This document shows, one piece after another, positions 8,240-15,900 of a stretch of DNA of 64,000 nt. The notes beneath the pieces were generated by a model that was not told where the DNA came from, searched no databases, and saw only the letters and a list, made by a program, of their open reading frames with translations. Within the stretch, counting starts at the first letter, position 1. The number at the start of each line of letters is the position of its first letter. A program made the position numbers and the translations under genes. This stretch comes from Clostridiales bacterium (lineage in GTDB: Bacteria; Bacillota; Clostridia; Christensenellales; Aristaeellaceae), in the NCBI GenBank assembly GCA_004556395.1, contig SFHK01000011.1, forward strand, positions 26,762 to 90,761, in the 5' to 3' direction.

Positions 8240-9141
8240 TGGCAAAGAAAAACCGCAAGATTGCAAGCCGCGGATACCGCGCGTTCCGCGTGTGCAACGT
8301 GATCATCATGATCCTTCTGATGGTCGTGATTCTGGTGCCGATTCTTTCTGTGGTGGTCAATTCGTTCGTCAGCGCGGCCGAAATCGCCCGCCGCGGCGTG
8401 TTCATCCTGTGGCCGGAGGAGATCGACATCGGCAGCTATCAGTACCTGTGGGAGTGCCGCGGAAACATCCTGCGCGCCTACGGCAACACGCTGTTCCGCA
8501 CGGTCGTCGGCACGGCGCTGTCCCTGATCGTCACGGCCATGATGGCGTACAGCCTGTCCAAAAAGTACCTGAAGGGCCGCGTGGTGATCAACGGCATGGT
8601 GTTCTTCACGATGCTGTTCGGCGGCGGCCTGATTCCGACGTACATGGTCGTGAAGATGTTCGGGCTGATCGACTCCCTGTGGTCGATGGTCATCCCCGGC
8701 ATGGTGAGCGCGTGGAACATGTTCATCATGCGCAACTTCTTCTACTCCATCCCGGAAAGCCTTGAGGAAGCCGCGCTGATCGACGGCGCGAACCAGGCGC
8801 AGATCATGATTCGCGTGACACTGCCCCTGTCCAAGGCCGTGCTCGCCACCATCGGCCTGTTCTACGCCGTGGGTCACTGGAATAGCTGGTTCGACGCGAT
8901 GCTGTATATCAACACCTCGACCAAGCTGCCCATGCAGAACATCCTGCGCAACATCATCAACTCCGTGTCCGACCTCGAGGCGCTCGGCTCCGAACAGTTC
9001 GAACTGATGGACGTAAAGCCCGCCTCCACCTCCCTCCGCTGCGCGGTCATCGTAATCACCGCCACCCCGATTATCGTGGTCTATCCGTTCGTCCAGAAAT
9101 ACTTCGTAAAGGGCGTAATGATTGGCTCGGTGAAGGGCTAA
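8239..9141 (+). CDS. Sugar ABC transporter permease (YtcP/LplC type)
   Basis: A 300-residue CUT1 permease, the second membrane subunit of the transporter. Its EAA loop is EEAALIDGANQAQIMIRVTL at about 174-193, and the family C terminus YPFVQKYFVKGVMIGSVKG is present. It starts on a TAATG overlap with the upstream permease, so the two are translationally coupled. It is the last gene of the operon, which ends at the terminator at 9169-9210. Confidence 0.9.
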   Translation: MAKKNRKIASRGYRAFRVCNVIIMILLMVVILVPILSVVVNSFVSAAEIARRGVFILWPEEIDIGSYQYLWECRGNILRAYGNTLFRTVVGTALSLIVTAMMAYSLSKKYLKGRVVINGMVFFTMLFGGGLIPTYMVVKMFGLIDSLWSMVIPGMVSAWNMFIMRNFFYSIPESLEEAALIDGANQAQIMIRVTLPLSKAVLATIGLFYAVGHWNSWFDAMLYINTSTKLPMQNILRNIINSVSDLEALGSEQFELMDVKPASTSLRCAVIVITATPIIVVYPFVQKYFVKGVMIGSVKG

Positions 9142-9168
9142 CCTGCCGGGGAACAAGCTCCCCTCACC

Positions 9169-9210
9169 AGCAGCCGCGTCAGAATCTTCAGTTTGACGCG
9201 GCTGCTTTTT
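9169..9210 (+). terminator. Intrinsic terminator of the first ABC operon
   Basis: A 13-bp perfect stem (AGCAGCCGCGTCA at 9169-9181 with 9194-9206) followed by a T run. Confidence 0.85.
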
Positions 9211-9344
9211 CCGCCTCCCACAGGAATCGTTTTAATTGCAATTCGAGAGGGCTGCACGCCCTCTTTTGCTTTGGGAGACAGGGGGAAAATTCGCTTCCTG
9301 ATGGGCGGATTTGTGTTGAAAACGGGCTTTTGCGGGTACGGAGG

Positions 9345-9373
9345 TTGCGGGGCGGCGGGGTTCCTGGTATAAT
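9345..9373 (+). promoter_or_regulatory. Promoter of the MBL-fold lipoprotein gene
   Basis: TTGCGG at 9345-9350 and a perfect TATAAT at 9368-9373 with a 17-bp spacer. It places the start of transcription near 9380 and so favours the ATG at 9414. Confidence 0.7.
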
Positions 9374-9413
9374 GGGGGTGGAAAGACGGCGCGAGGTCGG
9401 GAGGGATGGATAT

Positions 9414-10598
9414 ATGGCTGGGGTTCGCATTCGCAGGGCGTGTGTGGGTTTGGCGCTTCTGGTGGTGCTGGCGGGGCTGTTTTTGAGCGGCTGCACGGCG
9501 GGCGGGGAGCGCGGCGAGAAGGCGGAGGTTCTGGTGATCAATGTCGGCAAGGGCGACGCCATCCTTGTGAAGACCCGGGGACGCGCGTATCTGATTGACG
9601 CCGCGAAGGCGGAGCGGTGGGGCATGGTACAGTCCATGCTGAAGCAGGAGGGCGTGACCAGTCTGAACGGCGTGTTCCTGACGCACACGGACAAGGATCA
9701 TGCCGGCGGGCTGACGCCGCTGGCGCAGAGCGGAATCGAGGTGGGCGCGTGGTACGCGTCCGGGTACTGTCTGGATTATGGGCACGGGGAAAAGCATCCC
9801 GCCGTGCAGGCGGCGGCTCTGCGCGGGCGCGAGGTGACGTGGCTATACGCGGGCGACGGCGTAGACGGGCTGTTTGACGTGCTCGCGCCGTTCGTCGCGG
9901 CGACGGACAAGGACGACAACAATTCGCTGGTGATGATGCTGAACGCGGGCGGCGGGAAGGTGCTTCTGGCGGGCGACATGGAGTTTCCTGAGGAGGAAGC
10001 GCTTCTGAATTCCGGCGCGGCGCTCGGCTGCGACATTCTGAAGGTGGCGAATCACGCGGACAACGATACCATGAGCGAGGCCTTTGCCAACGCGGCGCGG
10101 CCGAAGCTGGCGCTGATTTCCACCGATCCCTATGAGAAAACCGGCACGCCCGACGCGGGGCTGCTGTCGCGGCTGGAAGCCGTCGGGACGCAGGTGTACC
10201 GCACGGATTTCACGGAAGCGGGGCTTCGCGCCACGCTGGAAGCGGGCGGCGCGAAGGTCGAGAGCGTTTCGTGGAACGCGCGTCCGGCGCGTTGCGAGAC
10301 GGTTTCCATTTCGGAAATCGACGTGGCGGGCGACCGGCTGACGCTGCGCAATGCCGGCGGCGAGGCGGTTGCGCTGGACGGGTGGTATCTGTATTCCAGC
10401 CGCGGCGGGGAATTCTTCGCGTTTCCTGCGGGAACGCAGCTCTCCGCGGGCGCGAGCGCGACGGTTGGCGGGCGGTCTGCCGGGACGGTGGATTTCCTGT
10501 GGGATGAGAAGCGCGTGATACACAAGTCGAAGGAGGACGTGCTGACGCTGTACGATTCATGGGGGCGCGCGGTTTCGTCCGTGGCGGCGAACGGGTGA
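9414..10598 (+). CDS. MBL-fold lipoprotein with C-terminal lamin-tail-like domain
   Basis: A 394-residue secreted lipoprotein. The signal peptide ends in the lipobox LSGC at about residue 25. Residues about 35-280 form a ComEC/Rec2-like metallo-beta-lactamase fold with the metal motif LTHTDKDHAGG, a later LAGDME and an ANHADNDT stretch. Residues about 295-394 look like a lamin-tail (LTD) beta-sandwich (ISEIDVAGDRLTLRNAGGE). ComEC-like MBL domains include nucleases and phosphodiesterases; free-standing surface forms have unproven substrates. The start is set by GGAGG at 9400-9404 and by the promoter; longer in-frame starts lie upstream of the promoter. It stands alone, ending at a shared hairpin. 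Confidence 0.85.
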   Translation: MAGVRIRRACVGLALLVVLAGLFLSGCTAGGERGEKAEVLVINVGKGDAILVKTRGRAYLIDAAKAERWGMVQSMLKQEGVTSLNGVFLTHTDKDHAGGLTPLAQSGIEVGAWYASGYCLDYGHGEKHPAVQAAALRGREVTWLYAGDGVDGLFDVLAPFVAATDKDDNNSLVMMLNAGGGKVLLAGDMEFPEEEALLNSGAALGCDILKVANHADNDTMSEAFANAARPKLALISTDPYEKTGTPDAGLLSRLEAVGTQVYRTDFTEAGLRATLEAGGAKVESVSWNARPARCETVSISEIDVAGDRLTLRNAGGEAVALDGWYLYSSRGGEFFAFPAGTQLSAGASATVGGRSAGTVDFLWDEKRVIHKSKEDVLTLYDSWGRAVSSVAANG

Positions 10599-10617
10599 GA
10601 ATGTATATATAATAGAA

Positions 10618-10655
10618 GAAACCGGTGCTGGACGGAGTTGTCCGGCGCCGGTTTC
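10618..10655. terminator. Probable bidirectional terminator hairpin
   Basis: A 16-bp stem with a few G-T or mismatched pairs (10618-10633 with 10640-10655). It lies between a plus-strand gene end and the small minus-strand gene. The plus-side T run is weak; the minus side reads into TTCTTCTATTAT. Confidence 0.6.
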
Positions 10656-10656
10656 G

Positions 10657-10890
10657 TTAGATTTTGCGGCCGAAAAGGCCGTCGCGGGAGCAGAACCAGA
10701 GAAGCGTGCCGTGCGCGAAGAAGGGCAGGCGGGCTTCCGCGTCGCTCTCCGGGCAGAGTTTTTTCACGGCCAGCGTATCGCCGGTGTGGAACGCGAGGAA
10801 GGAGAGAAAGTGGCCGCGGCGCATCTCGTGCGGCGAGGAAACGTGCTGGCGCAGAAGGCGAATCAGGGCTCCCGTTCGAATTTGATCCAT
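10657..10890 (-). CDS. Small hypothetical protein
   Basis: A 77-residue reading frame starting MDQIRTGALIRLLRQHV. It is supported by GGGAGG eight bases before the ATG and by a hairpin right after the stop. The protein is basic, with four Cys/His residues spread through it (HEMRRGHF, FHTG, CPES, FCSRD) but no family I recognise. It is cytoplasmic by appearance. It sits downstream of the M56 gene on the same strand with a 96-base gap, so it could be a distal member of that operon. A longer plus-strand frame overlaps it but lacks a ribosome site. Confidence 0.5.
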   Translation of the reverse strand: MDQIRTGALIRLLRQHVSSPHEMRRGHFLSFLAFHTGDTLAVKKLCPESDAEARLPFFAHGTLLWFCSRDGLFGRKI

Positions 10891-10986
10891 TGCGGCGCCT
10901 CCCGAAGCGTATTGCAGCAGACCGGGAGCGGGGTTTCAATGAACGAACCGCAGAGTCCGTGCGCGGAGGGGATGTTCTGAAGCTTC

Positions 10987-12405
10987 TCAGAGCGCGCCGC
11001 TGTCCGACGGCGGGAGGGCTTCCGCCTGGAGCGACAGACGGATGACCAGCAGACAATCGGCATTTTCAAGGCGCGACGGGTCGGAAGTGAGCGTATCGCA
11101 ATCCATGCTTCGAATGCCGCCGCCCACGTCGAAGCCCAGCGCGGCCAGCACGCGGTCGCCGCCGGGGGATACGGCGAGCTTTTGCCCATTCTGATAAGAA
11201 GCAAAGCTCCAGCCGATCAGGCTTTCCGGCAGCTCGAAGCGGGTAAGCTCCGTGCCGCCGTCCGGATTTGCGTTCAGCTGCACGTTCGCGCCGCGCGGGG
11301 ATTTGTCGGCGCGATCTACGGTGACGAGCAGATGCAGGCTTTCCGCCGTCACGGGAACCATGGCCGGCGCGCTTTGCTGGCACGCGCCCTTCTGCCACAG
11401 CTCCGCGTACAGCATGCCGCCGCCCGCGTTATGGCCGAGGGAGAGGTCGAAGTCCGCGATGAACGTGTTCCCATGGGTGGACGCTTCGCGCAGGCGCAAG
11501 AAATCGGCCTTCGAAAGCGGGCTTGTGAGGAAGCCCACGGCCAGCGCGGCGCACAGCAGAAGCAGAACCGCCGCCGTCCACGCCCACGTCCTGCGCCGGG
11601 AGAGAAGCTGGCGCACGCGGTTTTTCACGTCCGCGCCGCCGAAGGCCGTCGGGTGCAGCCGGAGGGCGTTGCGCGGCGCGCTCATGAACACGAGCGCCAG
11701 CGCGTAATCGGCGCGCGCGTCCGGAGAGAGCGTTCGCGCGACGCGTTCGTCGCAGGCGAATTCCACATCTCGACAGAACAGCGCATAGGCGAGCCACAGA
11801 ACCGGATTGAACCAGTAGACCGCCAGCAGCAGGAAGCCCAGCGGCCTGGTGATGAAATCGCCGCGGCGAATGTGCGCGCGCTCGTGCGCGACGGCGCAGG
11901 CGGCGGTCTTTTCATCGATATTCGCCGGCAGGTAGATGCGCGGGCGAAGCAGGCCGAGCACGAAGGCGGTGGGAAGGCCGGGGACTTCATATACGTTTTT
12001 GGAGATTTTCCGGGCGTTCTTCACGCGCAGACGCAGGCGAATGGAGGAAAGCAGCAGGTAAATGATCAGCGCGGCGGCGCCCGCAAGCCATACGCAGGCG
12101 GCGACCTGAGCGGGCGCGATGCCCGCGGAGACCATCGCGGCGGGCGCTGCGGCCTGCCGGACGTTTCCGGCCGCTGCGGTTGGAACGGAGGGCGGCAGGT
12201 CGAGCGCCGGTAGCACGCACAGCGCGCTTTCCAGCGTGAACGGCCAGAGAAGCTTCAGCGCCACAAGCCCCCACAGCAGCGGGAAAATCCACTTCGGCGC
12301 GCGGCGAAACAGCGCGCGCAGGCAGAGCACGGCGAGCGCCAGTCCCGCCGCCTGAAGGCTTCGCTCCGCGAGGGTGAGAAACAGGTCAGTCAGTTGGTTC
12401 ATCAT
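10987..12405 (-). CDS. M56 (BlaR1-type) membrane metallopeptidase
   Basis: A 472-residue sensor-protease. The N-terminal part has about three membrane helices (residues 15-60, 100-122), then a zinc protease core with AHERAHIRRGDF (HExxH) at about 171-182 and DVEFACDERVAR with the downstream acidic ligand. A fourth helix lies at about 275-295. The C-terminal 170 residues are extracellular and are not a penicillin-binding domain, so the inducer is not predicted to be a beta-lactam. It overlaps the upstream blaI-like gene by 20 bases, the standard arrangement in which the protease removes the repressor on signal. GGGAGG precedes the first of two ATGs. Confidence 0.88.
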   Translation of the reverse strand: MMNQLTDLFLTLAERSLQAAGLALAVLCLRALFRRAPKWIFPLLWGLVALKLLWPFTLESALCVLPALDLPPSVPTAAAGNVRQAAAPAAMVSAGIAPAQVAACVWLAGAAALIIYLLLSSIRLRLRVKNARKISKNVYEVPGLPTAFVLGLLRPRIYLPANIDEKTAACAVAHERAHIRRGDFITRPLGFLLLAVYWFNPVLWLAYALFCRDVEFACDERVARTLSPDARADYALALVFMSAPRNALRLHPTAFGGADVKNRVRQLLSRRRTWAWTAAVLLLLCAALAVGFLTSPLSKADFLRLREASTHGNTFIADFDLSLGHNAGGGMLYAELWQKGACQQSAPAMVPVTAESLHLLVTVDRADKSPRGANVQLNANPDGGTELTRFELPESLIGWSFASYQNGQKLAVSPGGDRVLAALGFDVGGGIRSMDCDTLTSDPSRLENADCLLVIRLSLQAEALPPSDSGAL

Positions 12406-12772
12406 GGTGGTTTTCCTCCCGGTATTGGCGAATCATGCGCAGCATCTCGTCCATGTCCGCGTCCGAAACCCGATCGAGCCGGGAAAAGGCGGAGATAAAG
12501 GCGGGCAGGGAGCCCTGAAAGCGCGTTTCCAGCAGCTCGCCGACCTCGGCGCTTTCGGCTTCGGCGCGGCTGACCAGCGAGGTGACGACGCAGTTTTCGT
12601 TCTTCACCACGCCGCGTTTGGACAGCCGCCGGATGACGGTGTAGGTGGTTGTGGGCTTCCAGTTCAGCTTTTCCCGGCACAGCGCGGCCAGTGCGCCGCT
12701 GCGAATCGGTTCGTTTTCCCACAGAAGCTGACAAAAGCGGTACTCGCTTTCAAAAATCCTTGGCGTCGCCAT
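12386..12772 (-). CDS. BlaI/MecI-family transcriptional repressor
   Basis: A 128-residue winged-helix repressor of the Penicillinase_R family. The DNA-binding part is residues about 8-75 (SGALAALCREKLNWKPTTTY then VIRRLSKRGVVKNE), and residues 76-128 form the dimerisation and protease-cleavage region. It is the first gene of a two-gene operon with the M56 protease, overlapping it by 20 bases. Its own promoter at 12807-12835 is overlapped by a clear palindrome, so autorepression is likely. Regulated targets beyond its own operon are not visible, although the divergent BspA-like gene shares the intergenic region. Confidence 0.92.
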   Translation of the reverse strand: MATPRIFESEYRFCQLLWENEPIRSGALAALCREKLNWKPTTTYTVIRRLSKRGVVKNENCVVTSLVSRAEAESAEVGELLETRFQGSLPAFISAFSRLDRVSDADMDEMLRMIRQYREENHHDEPTD

Positions 12773-12803
12773 GGCAGACGCTCCCTTCTCATTTTGATGC
12801 GAC

Positions 12804-12822
12804 GTTAGTCTAACACGTTAGA
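12804..12822. promoter_or_regulatory. Probable BlaI operator (overlapping dyads)
   Basis: Two overlapping palindromes: GTTAG-T-CTAAC at 12804-12814 and TCTAAC-AC-GTTAGA at 12809-12822. The site covers the -10 box of the blaI promoter, as expected for a dimeric autorepressor. Confidence 0.65.
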
Positions 12823-12835
12823 GCAAAGCTGTCAA
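12807..12835 (-). promoter_or_regulatory. Promoter of the blaI-M56 operon
   Basis: On the minus strand TTGACA (12830-12835) and TAGACT (12807-12812) with a 17-bp spacer. AAGGGAG lies eight bases before the blaI ATG. Confidence 0.75.
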
Positions 12836-12858
12836 GCGAAAAAATGCGTAAATCTCCG

Positions 12859-12887
12859 TTGAATTGTCCCATTTGTTCTGGTAAAAT
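12859..12887 (+). promoter_or_regulatory. Promoter of the BspA-like gene
   Basis: TTGAAT at 12859-12864 and TAAAAT at 12882-12887 with a 17-bp spacer, divergent from the blaI promoter with about 25 bases between the two -35 boxes. Confidence 0.65.
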
Positions 12888-12919
12888 ATAGGACGAAGAT
12901 CATAAAGGGGCGCATTGTC

Positions 12920-15900
12920 TTGGAACGGAAGCTGCTTTGGACTTCTCTGCTTGCCTGCCTTCTGCTCGCGCTGCTTTGCTGCGCGGCGGAAAGCGGCGAT
13001 TTCACCATCGACGAAAACGGCGTGCTGACGAAATACACCGGCAGCGACGCCGTCGTTACCGTGCCGGACGGGGTGACGGCCATCGGGAAGGAAGCGTTTT
13101 ACGCAAAGAGCGCGATCACGGAGATTCATCTGCCGACGGGGATCACCTCGATCGGAGATTCTGCGTTTCGAAGCTGCACCGGTCTGACAGAGCTTCATCT
13201 GCCGACGGGGATTACCTCAATCGGGGCTAACGCGTTTCGAAGCTGCACCGGGTTGACGGAGATCGTCGTGCCGGACAGCGTTGAGACGATAGGAGACAAT
13301 GCTTTTTATGACTGCTCCGGCCTTACGTCGCTCCGGCTTTCGCAGGGGCTGAAGACGCTGGGCACGAATGTCTTTCTGAGCTGTAACAGTCTGACGGAAG
13401 TAGAAATTCCGGCTGGAGTGGAAAGCGTTGGAAACTATATCGCCTCCAATACGCTGCGGCTTCGCTGTGCCGTTGGCAGCAGCGCGGCGAAAGCGCTGTC
13501 CAAGGCGCAAAACGACTTTTGGGTGGAAGATTTTCAGCTGAGATACGCCTTTGACAGCGACGGCAGCGCGGCGAGCCTGACGCTGAAGAAGTACGCGGGC
13601 GACGCTGCGTCGGTCACGATTCCGGACGGAGTGACGATCGTAGGGGATTCCGCGTTTAATGGGAATACTTCGCTGACGGCGGTGGTTCTTCCGGACAGCG
13701 TTGTTACGATCGGGGCGAACGCGTTTCAGAGCTGCACAGGTCTGACGAAGGCGGAGCTTTCCTCAAAGCTCGAGAAAATCGCAAACTACGCGTTTAATAA
13801 TTGCAAAGCTCTGAAGGAGATTCAGATTCCCGAAACGGTTACGGAGATCGGCATCGGCGCGTTTCAGTATTGCGCGGGTCTGACGGAGCTGACGCTTCCG
13901 GAGGGACTTCAGACGATTGGAGAAAGCGCGTTTGTAGGCTGCAGCGGACTTACGCGGCTGGCGATTCCGGACGGAGTGCAGAGCGTGGGCATCAATGCGT
14001 TTCATTCTATCAACGCGCAGCTGTGCTGTTCGATGGGGAGCCGCGCGGCCGAGGCGCTTTCCAGAGTGGGATACGATTTCTATACGGAGACTTGGAAGCT
14101 GCGCTATACGTTTGACAGCGATAAGCAGGTGAACGGTCTGCGCGCGGAGCGGTATCTGGGCAGCGACGCGGCGGTTACGCTGCCGGAGGGAACGACGCTG
14201 ATTGGCGGCTCCGCGTTTAAGGACTGCGCGTTCATTACGTCCGTCACGCTGCCGGAGAAGCTGCTTTCTATTGGTAATTATGCGTTTTCCGGCTGCATGG
14301 GGTTGACGGAGATCGTGATTCCGGATAGTGTGACCACAATCGGCAGCTATGCGTTTTCCGGCTGCACGGGGCTGACGAGGGTGGTTTTGCCCGCCGGGCT
14401 GACCGCGATTCCGGACTGTTGCTTTAACAACTGCGAGAAGCTGCCGGGAATCGCGATTCCGGAGACGGTTACATCGATTGGAAGCTGCGCATTCCGCTAT
14501 TGCAGCGCGCTGACGGCGATCACGCTTCCGCAGGGGCTTCAGACGCTCGGTGCGAACGCGTTCCTGTATTGCGAAAACCTGCCTTACGTGGATGTTCCGG
14601 ATACGCTTGAGAGCGCGGGCTCCTACATAGCGGGCGATACGACACAGCTTCGCTGCTCCATCGGCAGCAGCGCGGCGTACACGTTGTCCAAGAACGGCAC
14701 TTCATTTTATGATGACGGTTACAAGCTGCGCTATACCTATGCCGACAGGGACGGCAGCGTGACCGGACTGGCGCTTAATAAATATGCAGGCACGGAAGCG
14801 GAGGTTCGCGTGCCGGATGGTGTGACGGAATTGATCGGATGGTGCTGTGTCGGGAACAACAAGGTGACAAGTGTCGTTCTGCCGGAATCCGTGGTAAAAA
14901 TTGGAGAAGTTGCTTTTTATAAGTGTAAAAATCTGTCCAGTGTCACGCTTCCGCAGGGAATTGTGGAAATTGGTGGCTCTGCCTTTGCGGAATGTCCCAA
15001 GCTGACGGTCATTGACATACCGGATGGACTGCAAAAGGCGGCATGGCTGGCGGAGGACGACGTGCGGCTTCGCTGTTCCTTCGGCAGCTCCGCGGCGTTT
15101 GCGCTTTCAAAAGGAGGCAACAGTTTCTGCGCGGGCGATTTCCAGATGCGTTATCTCTTTGACGACGAGGGCAACCGGAACGGCTTGCGCCTGAACAAAT
15201 ATCTGGGAACGGACGCGGAGGTCACGGTGCCGGAAGAGGTGACGGAGACAGGTTCCGCGTTTAAGGATTGCAAAACGGTGACGAAGGTGGTTCTGCCCGC
15301 GGGGCTTACGAAACTTGAAAGCGATATATTTTCCGGCTGCACGGCGCTGAAGGAGATTGCGATTCCGGAGGGCGTTACGTCGATTGGCAATGGCGCGTTC
15401 AGGGACTGCGAAGCTCTGACGGAGCTGGCGCTTCCGCAGGGGCTGAAGAAGATCGGCAGCAACGCGTTTATTGGCTGCAAGAGCCTGACGTATATTGAAA
15501 TTCCGGACGGCGTGGAGACGGTCGAGTATTTTATTGCTGAAAGCACGATTCAGCTTCGCTGTGCCATCGGCAGCTCCGCGGCGGTCGCGGTTTCCAGATC
15601 GAACGACGGCTTCTACAGCGATGATCTGTATCTGCGCTATACCTTTGACGGCGACGGTGTGCAGAACGGCCTGACGCTGATGAAATACATCGGCGCAAGC
15701 TCGGAGGTCATTGTGCCGGACGGCGTGACGAAGCTGCAATACAGCACGTTTTCCGAGTGCAGGCAGCTCCTTACGAGGGTGGTTCTGCCGGATGGGCTTT
15801 TGAGCATTCCTGAGAGCCTGCTGAATAATTGCACGAATCTCAAAGAGGTGGTTATTCCCGAAAGTGTTACCACCATCGGAAACCATGCGTTCTTTGGATG

